Source: Myotis daubentonii (taxonomy: Eukaryota > Chordata > Mammalia > Chiroptera > Vespertilionidae). Taken from it: a stretch of 64,000 bases of DNA. Position numbers and translations under genes: made by a program. The stretch spans positions 86,116,485-86,180,484 of the forward strand of contig NC_081847.1 in assembly GCF_963259705.1 (NCBI RefSeq). Reading direction: 5' to 3'. Shown here in pieces: positions 55,437 through 64,000 of this stretch. Each line of letters begins with the position of its first letter. Within the stretch, counting starts at the first letter, position 1. The notes below the pieces were generated by a model, which saw only the letters and a program-made list of their open reading frames with translations, searched no databases and was not told the DNA's origin.

Positions 55437-56080
55437 TCCTATCTAATAATAGACAAAAAGGGTAATTAACCATACCTCCGCTATGCTTTCCATTGGCTAA
55501 TCAGCGAAATATGCAAATTAATTGCCAACAAAGATGGCGGCCAGCAGCCACGCAGCTGAAGCAAGCAGGAGGCTTGCTTGCTCCAGTGATGGAGGAAGCC
55601 AAGGTTCCCCGCCTGCCGGCCCGGCTCTAAACTCCAAAAGCAACAGCTCCAAAAGCAACAAAGTTTCAATTATAGAAGCTAAACAAATACCAGATACCTG
55701 CTTTCAGCCAGCCGCAGTCTCAGAGCTGGGAGCACCAGTGACAGCAACACAGAGTTTCAATTATAGAAAGTAAATATATCCCAGAATTTAAAAAAAAAAA
55801 GAAAAAAAAGGAGAGGCTGGGAGCTTCAGTCGCAGGCCAGCCTGAAAATGGCCCTCAGCCCCTCACCCAGGCTGGCCAGGCACCCAAGTGGGAACCCCCA
55901 CCCTGAAGGGGGTTTGGCCAGCCTGAAAACAGCCATCAGCCCCTCATCCAGGCTGGCCAGGCACCCCAGTAGGGAACTCCACCCTGAAGGGGGTGTGGCC
56001 AGCTGCAAACAGCCATGAGCCCCTCACCCAGGCTGGCCAGGCACCCAGGTGGGACCCCCACCAGTGCACCAGGCCTCTAT
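55437..56080 (+). mobile_element. Helitron unit A of a composite, lacking a 3' terminator
   Basis: Starts TCCTATCTAATAATAG; ATTGG (55492), octamer ATGCAAAT (55511-55518) and AAGATGGCGGC (55531-55541); interior with caattatagaagctaa; then three ~83-bp tandem repeats at about 55825-56060 (aggctggccaggcaccc). The 3' end is CCAGTGCACCAGGCCTCTAT: it lacks the left arm of the usual GCACGAATTTCGTGC hairpin and has CTAT, not CTAG. Confidence 0.85.
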
Positions 56081-56545
56081 TCTATACAGTAAAAGGGTAA
56101 TATGCAAACTGACCCTAACAGCAGAAAGACTGGGAATGACTGGTCACTATGACACACAGTGACCACCAGGGGTCGGACGCTCAATGCAGAAGCTGCCCTC
56201 TGGTGATCAGTGCGCTCCCACAGGGGGAGCTCTGCTCAGCCACAAGCCAGGCTGATGGCTGCCAGTACAGGGGTGGTGGTGGGAGCCTCTCCCACCTCCT
56301 CAGCAGTGCTAAGGATGTCTGACTGCAGCTTAGGTCTGCTCCCCACTGGCAAGTGGACATCCCCCAAGGGCTGCCGGGCTGCCAGAGAGATGTCTAATTG
56401 CCAGCTTAGGCCCAATCCCCCCGGGAGCAGGCCTCAGCCAGCAGGTGGTCATCCCCCAAGGGGTCCCAGACTGCGAGAGGGCACAGGCCGGGCTGAGGGA
56501 TCCCTCTCCCCAGAGTGCACAAATTTTTGTGCACCTGGCCTCTAG
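56081..56545 (+). mobile_element. HeliBatN-type Helitron unit B, terminator intact
   Basis: TCTATACAGTAAAAGGG, CTCF-like CCACCAGGGGTCGG (56163-56176) and complement ctgccctctggtga (56193-56206), 3' hairpin gtgcacaaatttttgtgcac, CTAG at 56542-56545. Fused head-to-tail with unit A. Confidence 0.92.
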
Positions 56546-56616
56546 TTTAATATAATTAAGTGACATAGCAACCCCAAATCTAGAAATAGAGCGACAGTTT
56601 CTTTTACATATATATA

Positions 56617-56618
<2 letters not shown>

Positions 56619-56657
<39 letters not shown>
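56619..56657. repeat. (TG)n microsatellite
   Basis: About 20 TG units between TATA-rich flanks. Confidence 0.97.
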
Positions 56658-56663
<6 letters not shown>

Positions 56664-56667
56664 CTCC

Positions 56668-56880
56668 AGCTGGCATGGCTCAGTGGTTGAGTGTCGACCT
56701 ATGAACCAGGAAGTCACAGTTCAATTCCCAGTCAGGGCACATGCCCAGGATGCAGGCTTGATCCCCAGTGTGGGACATGCAGGAGGCAGCTGATCAATGA
56801 TTCTCACTCATCATGATGTTTCTATCTCCCTCTCTCCTTCTTCCTTCCTCTCTGAAATCAATACAAATATATTTTTAAAA
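56668..56880 (+). mobile_element. Ves SINE
   Basis: ctggcatggctcagtggttg head, B-box GTTCAATTCCC, caggaggcagctgatcaatg middle, tail gaaatcaatacaaatatatt. Confidence 0.93.
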
Positions 56881-57732
56881 AATTTTTTTTAAAAAAATGT
56901 CCTTTTAAAAACATTCACTTGAGGAAAGGATGTAGGAGCAGAGTATTCTAAATGTCATAATTTTTACAAAATGTGTTTCTTCTTTGAAGTGTTACATTTT
57001 GAATCGTGCCTTTGTTCTAGGTTAGGGCATCAGACCTTGATTTTGATGGCAAATTATATACATTTTGATTGTTACATGCCCTCCATTCTGCTACACATTG
57101 CAAAATGGGCTTAATTACTGAACTCATTCTTCTCTCAGCACATCAGTGTAACAAATGCTCTTTAGACCTTGCTGATCTCAGTTTGGAGCCTCCAGTATTT
57201 ATTGGCTTACCCCATTTGCCTTGGTTGCCCTGACTGTGTCATTAGACAAATACTTATTCCAATAAACATTTATTGCATCTCCTTGGTGCCAGGCTCTTTG
57301 CCCAGCGTGAGGGTATAGGGCATATAAAGATAAACATATGGATAAAATCTATATGCTCCCTGCCCTGCCCTCAGAGAGGGCACAGGCTGGGAGGCCTTGG
57401 CTCTTCCGTCCAATGTCCACTATGTGTCCTCTGCACAATCAGGGCCAAGGCAAGAGAGACACCCAGGTCAAAATTCCAGGAGATAGCTCAGGGGTGTGGG
57501 GGGCACCTGAGGGAGAGCGTCTCAGGAAATGCTGGGCTCTGAGGCTCCTAGCTTTGCCCTCACCCCAGCCCTGGATGCAGTAGTTCATCAACAGGCAAAG
57601 CAAGATCATTTTGTGGCATTTTATATGGGACAAAACAGAGACTCAGAGAGACGTAACCGGGACCACATGGATATTAAGTGGCAGAAGCTGGACACTAAGA
57701 CTCTGGCTCCCAGCTTCCTTAGTGATGCTGTA
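56881..57732. other. Intergenic; L2/MIR-like fragment
   Basis: 57235-57430 resembles an L2/MIR 3' part (aataaacatttattgcatct, ttggtgccaggctctttgcc). 57600-57710 is also MIR-like (agagactcagagagacgtaa). Confidence 0.5.
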
Positions 57733-57751
57733 TGTATTAGTCAGGGTTCCC

Positions 57752-57803
<52 letters not shown>

Positions 57804-58111
57804 CTGGTGAATCCAAAATCTGATGTGTCCGCTGGCAGACTGGAGGCCAAGGGGAGGGTTAGAAGCCAAAGGCAGTCTTGTAGCAGGATCCCTTCTTGCT
57901 CAGGGAGGTCAGTCCTTGTTCTATTAAGGCCTTCAGCTGCTTGCATGAGGCCCACCCACATCTGGGAGGGTAATCAGCCTTATTCCAAGTGCACTGACTC
58001 AAAGTGCAATCCCCTGCAAAACACAGCTTCACAGAAGCGTCAGGGTCATGTCTGACCACACACCTGGGCACCCTGGCCCAGCCGAGTTGACACATGAAAT
58101 TAGCCATCACA
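57733..58111 (-). mobile_element. Solo LTR (ERVL/MaLR-like), reverse orientation
   Basis: TGTATTAGTCAGGGTTCCC ... GAAATTAGCCATCACA: TG...CA ends when read on the minus strand. It contains a (GA)n run at 57757-57802. Same family as 13890-14217 (shared: ctgggccagggtgcccaggt-like start, ggtgggcctca). No retroviral ORF. Confidence 0.75.
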
Positions 58112-58153
58112 GTACAAAATGGAGGCAGTGGCGGGAGGAGGAAGGCGCTCCCC

Positions 58154-58155
<2 letters not shown>

Positions 58156-58199
<44 letters not shown>
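58156..58199. repeat. (TC)n microsatellite
   Basis: About 21 TC units, next to a Ves head fragment. Confidence 0.97.
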
Positions 58200-58201
<2 letters not shown>

Positions 58202-58210
58202 GGCTGCATT

Positions 58211-58266
58211 CGCACCTCAGGCCCTTCAATCCCTGGACCGAAGCTCTATCCACTGAGCCAAACCAA
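58211..58266 (-). mobile_element. Ves SINE head fragment, variant with A-rich insert
   Basis: gaagctctatccactgagcc aaacc is the Ves head complement. It is followed by tatgcactcttctcctctc, a T-run and agggcc, so the head is split by about 30 A/G-rich bases on its own strand. Paired with 59590-59665. Confidence 0.75.
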
Positions 58267-58330
58267 TATGCACTCTTCTCCTCTCTTTTTTTTTTTTAGG
58301 GCCTAAAGTAGAGGGTTTCAATCACCTTTT

Positions 58331-59589
58331 TTTTCTGGTAGATTCAACTAAGACCACTTGTTGAGGTGAGAGAGCTGAAGCACTCACATTTGACTCTTGT
58401 TGATCACTGAGAGAGAAAGAACTCTACAGGGCCCCTGTAGTTCAATTGTGAAATCCCTACATGAGGAGAGAGAAAAGGAGAATATGCCATTTTTTCCCAG
58501 GTTTCCAGTATGGGGGAGAAGAGACAGGGAATGAGGTGATGTGTGCCTAGCTCCTGAGAAGCCTTCTCAAACTCTGAAAGAATCACAGGAGAACTCGCTG
58601 TGGACTAAAAGGCATCTCTGGCCAGCCTCGGTCTTGAAGACTGTCTTGGCTTAATAGTCCTCTTCCAGGGAGCGGGTTGCCTCACTTAGTGAAGAAGTTG
58701 CACCGTGAGTATGTTTTCCATCCCATTCCTCTGACCTCATCCTCTTAGATTTCTTCTCCAAAAAGCCAATCTAACAGTCGTACCTCAGACCCAGGCTCAA
58801 AAACCAGGCTCATCTATTTGCCTTAACATAACCCCTCCATGTGGCCTTCAGGCTCCGGGGTGGAGGAGAAAAAGCCGGTGCTTTCATTATAAAGGACAAT
58901 GGGACTGGCAGGAATTTGCTTGTCCCCTCTCCTTTATGATGGGCCTTTCAAAGGCTTGTTTAATCCCACAGGGTCCCACAGGACCCTATTAAACTCCTGG
59001 ATTTTGTAACTGGCATCAAAGAAAGCAGGTCTCTAATACCTTCACTTCATTTACAAGCTAATCTTCAACATCTTTCTCCTTAGGCCTCCTGTTCCAGGAC
59101 GGCTTCTCACCTCTGAGCGTCTCCTTCTCGGATTTCATTTCTCCTGCAGATAACGCGGCATCCAAATCGTTTTGCCCTTCTCCACCCCCAGCCATGGTTG
59201 GAGCTCCATCCTTCTTAGCTGAAGATGTGCCTTGTCCATGTTCTGGTTCCCCCCAAATGCAGCGCTATGGACACTCCAGCCTGATTCGTAGCCTTTCAGT
59301 TTCTCAAGTCCTTTGCTCCCTCAACCCCCAGAGTTCTGCCTGTGCTTTTCCACTGCCAGGAGGATTCTTCTTCCTACTCTGCTCATTTGGTTAACTCAGG
59401 CTCATACTTAAGACAGCAACGCAAATAAGAACCCTTCCCTGACTCAGCTTCTGTTAACACCATAAACAGGGCATTGATAAAAAAAAAATATTTGGAGCAT
59501 ATTTGGAGCAAATATTTATAAGGTTGTATTTGTGAGATTATTAATGTCTATCTGTTCTAGACTTTAAACTCCAAAAAGTAGCCATCCTC
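58331..59589. other. Intergenic, one half of a diverged duplication
   Basis: Parts of 58200-58850 resemble 59590-60000 (see findings). No exon. Confidence 0.35.
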
Positions 59590-59665
59590 TGCCCTTGACC
59601 GGAATCAAACTTGGGACCCTTCAGTCCACAGGCCGACGCTCTATCCACTGAACCAAACCAATCTA
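59590..59665 (-). mobile_element. Ves SINE head fragment, same variant
   Basis: cccttgaccggaatcaaact (B-box complement), cgacgctctatccactgaac. The T-run and aggggataaagcagagggtt that follow are shared with the copy at 58211. Confidence 0.85.
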
Positions 59666-60329
59666 TGCTCTTTTCTCTTTTTTTTTTTTAGGGGATAAAG
59701 CAGAGGGTTTTCAAGCCGTACCAAAAGGAGGGAAAAAGAACTCTACTTCTCTACTTGGACACAGAGCAGTTCAAGTAAGACCCCAGAGGCTTAAAATTGT
59801 GTACAAGTTGGGGAATTATGATGTGTTCCAACCATAAAGTGAGAGAAAGGATGGAAGGAGATGAGGTTTGAGACAGGGGTCCCAGGCTGTCCTCACATGG
59901 AAGTCATTACAAAGCCTCTCTTTCTCACACTCCCTCTTCACTCTCTTTCTCCCTTTCACCAGGTTCACCTATTTGCTTTAAAATAGCCCTCAATGAAAAT
60001 TGAAAACAATTCAGGCCTTTGTCAGGATTTTCACCTTTATCCTGAGAACAATAGGAAACCATTTGGCAGACTTAATTAAATGAGTGGTCAGAGCAGGTTT
60101 TCTTTTTAAGTTTATTCTCGTTCCTGCATTGAGAATGGTCTGAGAAGGAATGGACAAGGAAGATTTGGACAGAGCAGTCCGGTGGTGAAAGGTAAGAGAG
60201 ATCACGGTGAACTGAAGTGGTGGGAGCAATAAGATAGAAGGAGTACTGAACAGGTGTGGTAAGTATTTCCGAGGTAGAATTGATAGGTCTTGCTGATGGG
60301 TTGAATGATCTTTTACCCTCTCTGCATCC
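59666..60329. other. Intergenic, nothing recognised
   Basis: Second half of the diverged duplication up to about 60000, then unassigned sequence. Confidence 0.4.
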
Positions 60330-60540
60330 ACCTCCTTGGGCATTTAACTCTGAAGTGCCCTCTGCCTCTGACTCTGGACTTGACCATGTGCCTGGCTTTG
60401 GATAATAGAATGAAGCAGAAGTGCAAGTATGGTGCTTCTAAGTCTACAACTCGAGAGGCCTTGCTCTTTCTTGTGGTTCTGTCATCTCCATGAGGACATT
60501 CCTGAGGGAGCCTACTGGCATGGAACAGATACAGTGTGTC
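60330..60540 (+). mobile_element. MLT1-like LTR fragment
   Basis: ctctggacttgaccatgtgc, tttggataatagaatgaagc, catctccatgaggacattcc match the MLT1 pattern. Truncated. Confidence 0.55.
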
Positions 60541-62008
60541 TTTAATCTTAAAAGAATATACTGCTGGGTTTTCCTGACATTTGTTATGCTCACGTATCTA
60601 TCTCTAGCTATCAAATGGGTATGTTGATGTACATATGGGTGAAGACTTTAAAGGTAGCCGTTGCTTTGGTTCAAAATATCTATAAACTATCTATGCTAAA
60701 TGTGTGGACTACGAATAAATAGGATAGGATATTCAGCCCTTGCGGAGTGGGTAAATGATTCCTTTCTTTTCACTTCCAGAATTATGACAAAAGGCAATTT
60801 CATGGTTGAAGTTTTTAAAAGCGTCACTAAACATTTAGGTTAGGATCACCAGTTAAAGTACAGAATACTCAGTTAAACTGGAAATTCAGTCAGCAACACA
60901 TCATTTTTTAGGATAAGTGTGCCCATGCAGTATTTGGTGCATATTTGTTTCGCAAAAACAAAACAAATATGGTATCCATTGTTTATCTGAAATTTAAACT
61001 CAACGAAGCATCCCATATGTGTGTGTGCATGCACCTTTTGTACTGCAGAATCATCCCAGTTGGTTTTCCTGTTTGGTATCTTGCACACCGTGGAGATGGA
61101 GGAAGTTGTAAAATCCTGTAGCAATGGAGAGTAGAGGCAGAGGAGCAGCAGGGAGGAGAGAGAGGTCCTGGGACAATAATTAACCACAGAAAAACTACAT
61201 GTTCAAAATGTAGGTGCTGACGGTGGGGACAGGCCTGTTCATTCATCTGGTTGCTGGTGGAAGGGTGGTGCTGTGCTTTAGAATCCAGGTTCTGGGTGAG
61301 ACCGGCCATTTCCACAGCCTCTCGGTGCTGGGGACTTGGACAAAAAACTCACTCAAGCTCTCCATGACTGGGTTTCTTCACGTGACAAATGAAGACAATT
61401 TGAGCATTACCTTGTGGAGCTCTTTGGAATGGAATAGAGTAATTAGCAGTGTTCTTCATATAATAAGTGCTCTCTCTCTATTTGTTTCACAAAAACCAAA
61501 GAATCCAGTTCTATTAAAGGATGTGTATGATAAGTAAAGATATGGGCAGCTCGGGCAGCCACTCTTCTTAGCTGCTGGGATACAGCAATCCTGACTTTTC
61601 ATACCCTACATCCTCTAACCTTCTCATCTGTAGTTGGAGACAAAAAAGATTTACTTTTCCTGTTATTTTTGCTGAGTGAGAAACTCCATGTTATTTCAAC
61701 TCCAAGTTGGCAGCATAAAGCCTCACCCAGCAATCTCTGTAATTTGTGATATTGAAAGGTACTGTGCAACAAAAATATCAGATCAATTTTTTTTCAAATT
61801 GTACATAACTGGGGTGGAGAGAGTTGGAAAATTGGAATGGAGGGTAAAATCAGGAGTATGAGTATTTGTGTGCTTTAAAAAATCTCCAGATAATTCTTAT
61901 TTGACCCAATTCCCTAAAACCACCTATAGATGCAATACTGCCTCTAAATCAAAATGAGCTAGAGTACTTTAAAGATATCAAAATTTGGGATCAACTTATA
62001 ATCTACTC
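60541..62008. other. Intergenic, nothing recognised
   Basis: AT-rich. No exon or clear transposon. Confidence 0.45.
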
Positions 62009-62701
62009 TCCTATCTAATAAAAGACAAAAGGGTAATTGACTTACCTTCGCTATGCTTCCCATTGGCTAATCAGGGCGATATGCAAATTAACTGCCAACT
62101 AAGATGGTGGCTGGTAGCCACGCAGCTGAAGCAAGCAGGAGGCTTGCTTGCTCCAGTGATGGAGGAAACCAAGGTTCCCCGCCTGCCGCGGCCCGGCTCT
62201 GAGCTACAAAAGCAACAAAGTTTCAATTATAGAAGCTAAAGAAACCCCAGATACCTGCTTTCAGCCGGCCGTGGCCTCAGAACTGGGAGTGAGCAGGAGC
62301 CGGCTCTCAGCCCCAGTGACAGCAACACAGTTTCAATTATAGAAGGTAAATAAATCCCAGAATTAAAAAAAAAAGAAAAGAAAAAAAGGAGAGGCTGGGA
62401 GCTTCAGTCGCAGGCCAGCCTGAAAATGGCCCTCAGCCCCTCACCCAGGCTGGCCAGGCACCCCAGTGGGAACCCCCACCCTGAAGGGGGTTTGGCCAGC
62501 CTGAAAACAGCCATCAGCCCCTCATCCAGGCTGGCCAGGCACCCCAGTGGGGACCCTCACCTTGAAGGGGGTGTGACTAGCTGCAAATAGCCATCAGCCC
62601 CTCACCCAGGCTGGCCAGACACCCAGACGGTACCCCAACCCTGATCCGGGACACCCTTCAGGGCAAACCAGCCGGCCCCCACCCGTGCACCAGGCTTCTA
62701 T
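62009..62701 (+). mobile_element. Helitron unit A, second copy of the composite
   Basis: TCCTATCTAATAAAAGAC; near-identical layout to 55437-56080, including the octamer ATGCAAAT, AAGATGGTGG, caattatagaagctaa and three ~83-bp repeats (about 62395-62640). The 3' end CCCGTGCACCAGGCTTCTAT again lacks the left hairpin arm and CTAG. It keeps about 50 bp near the 3' end that the first copy lacks. Confidence 0.87.
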
Positions 62702-62707
62702 CCTATA
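62702..62707 (+). mobile_element. First bases of Helitron unit B, severed by an insertion
   Basis: cctata. With T at 62701 these read TCCTATA and rejoin TAGTAAAAGGG at 63845 once the Helitron 62708-63844 is removed. Confidence 0.75.
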
Positions 62708-63844
62708 CTAGGGGCCCTGTGCACGAAATTCGTGCACTGGGTGTGTGTGTGGGGGGGGGAGTGTCCCTCAGCCCAGCCTGCCCCCTCTCACATACTGGGA
62801 GCTCTCAGGCGTTGACCCCCATCACCCTCCAATCACAGGATCGGCCCCTTGCCCAGGCCTGACACCTCCACCAGAGGCATAGACCCCCATCACCCTCCAA
62901 TCGCCTGATCGGCCCCTTGCCCAGGCCTGACGCCTCCACCAGAGGTGTCAGGCTTGGACAGGGGACCCCCATCTCCCCCTGATCACTGGCTCTGGCCCCC
63001 GCCCAGGCCTGAGGCCTCTGGCCCAGGAATCATGCCTGGGCAGGGGACCCCCATCTCCCTCTGATCGCTTGCTCCACCCCCCGCCCAAGCCTGATGCCTC
63101 TGACCCAGGCTTCAGGCCTGGGCAAGGGGACCATCATATCCCCCCAATCCCCGGCTCAGCCCCCCGCCCAGGCCTGATGCCTCGGCCAGAGGAGTTGACC
63201 CTCATCACCCTCCGATCACCAATCACCGGATCGGCCCCTTGACCAGGCCTGAGGCCTCCGGCAGAGGTGTCAGCCCTGGGCAGGGGACCCCCAGCTCCCC
63301 GCGGTTGCAGGCTCCGCCCCTACCCAGGCCTAATGCCTCTGGCTGAGGCGTCCGGCCCGGACAGCGGGGACCCACAGCTGCAGCGGCGCCGCGATCGTGG
63401 GCTCCGCTTTAGGCCCAGGCAAGGGACCCCTAGCTCCCGGGACTGCCAGCTTCAACCGTGCCCAGCTCCCATTGTTGGCTCCACCCCTACTTCCTGCTAT
63501 CACTGGCCAGGGCGGCAAAGGCGCCTGATTCTCCGATCATGGCTGGGGGGCAGGGCAAAGGCGGCCCCAGGGCTGCCTTTGCCCTGCCCCCCAGCTCTTA
63601 GCTCCCCCCTGGGTTTCCGATCACTGTCAGTGGCAGGGGGCTTCTTCCTGCTTTCCCTTTCGCCTCCCTGCACTGTGCCTACATATGCAAATTAGCCGCC
63701 ATCTTGTTGGCAGTTAACTGTCAATCTTAGTTGGCAGTTAACTGCCAATCATAGTTGGCAGTTAATTTGCATATAGCCCTGATTAGCCAATGAAAAGGGT
63801 ATCGTCGTACGCCAATTACCATTTTTCTCTTTTATTAGATAGGA
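62708..63844 (-). mobile_element. HeliBat-type Helitron (1137 bp) inserted in the composite
   Basis: ctag (62708-62711), gcacgaaattcgtgcac hairpin, a G/T-rich run, then about seven degenerate ~80-90 bp tandem repeats (about 62811-63480: cccaggcctga, gatcggcccct, ggggacccccat). Its 5' end complement contains gccgccatctt, a 24-bp repeat ttggcagttaactgccaatc, ATTTGCAT, attagccaatg and ...ttagatagga, ending GA at 63843-63844. It shares its first ~100 bp with unit A but has an intact hairpin and CTAG. Confidence 0.92.
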
Positions 63845-64000
63845 TAGTAAAAGGGTAATACGCAAACTGACCCTAACAGCAGAAAGGCTGGGAATGACTG
63901 GTCACTATGACACACAGTGACCACCAGGGGTCGGACGCTCAATGCAGAAGCTGCCCTCTGGTGGTCAGTGCACTCCCACAGGGGGAGCTCTGCTCAGCCA
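63845..64000 (+). mobile_element. Helitron unit B, second copy (runs off the window)
   Basis: tagtaaaagggtaatacgca matches 56087 onward, with CCACCAGGGGTCGG (63921-63934) and complement ctgccctctggtgg (63951-63964), the latter a full CTCF-core match. Its 3' end is outside the window. Confidence 0.9.

Noticed and set aside
62811..63480. CRISPR-like repeat array
   Set aside because: Units are degenerate and contiguous with no unique spacers; it is a minisatellite inside a Helitron in a mammalian genome.

Overview
This window is mammalian nuclear DNA, almost certainly from a vespertilionid (vesper) bat. The evidence is the repeat content. There are about 20 tRNA-derived Ves SINEs, many with target-site duplications (TSDs). 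There are HeliBat-type Helitrons (5' TC, 3' hairpin plus CTAG, inserted between A and T), SPIN and other non-autonomous hAT elements with 8-bp TSDs, and a piggyBac-type element flanked by TTAA. Recent DNA transposons of these classes together are a known signature of vesper bats. No prokaryotic genes, CRISPR arrays or bona fide tRNA/rRNA genes were seen.

Two host genes are present and converge. MAPK4 (ERK4, atypical MAP kinase) lies on the + strand. Its last four coding exons are 1722-1866, 3787-3948, 7274-7475 and 8960-9662, and earlier exons lie off the left edge. MRO (Maestro, a HEAT-repeat protein) lies on the - strand. Five in-phase coding exons run from 41115 down to the stop at 34920, and they give the protein from the VSWKLRF segment to the C-terminal YANKIL. 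The exon with the initiator ATG was not found. The MAPK4-MRO neighbourhood matches human 18q21, where ME2 follows; ME2 is not reached here.

Region by region: 1-9.7 kb is MAPK4 exons and introns with few transposons. 9.7-34.9 kb is the interval between the two 3' ends, with Ves, nhAT, SPIN (one split by a piggyBac element), old L1 and one HeliBat. 34.9-41.1 kb is MRO, whose introns hold a Ves close to a splice donor, an L1 split by a 1-kb Helitron, and a MaLR-like LTR split by two abutting Helitrons. 41.1-55 kb is MRO upstream sequence with L1, L2 and Ves copies and two CpG-rich stretches (about 48.2-49.0 and 52.5-53.2 kb); the first is a candidate MRO promoter. 55.2-56.5 kb and 62.0-64.0 kb are Helitron clusters.

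The most interesting structure is a composite Helitron present in both clusters. An upstream unit that has lost its 3' hairpin arm and CTAG terminator is fused to a downstream unit. The downstream unit keeps both signals in the first copy; its end lies off the window in the second. The second copy was later split by another Helitron exactly between A and T. Several HeliBat copies also carry paired, inverted sequences that match the CTCF core motif. Both points are sequence observations with inferred meaning.
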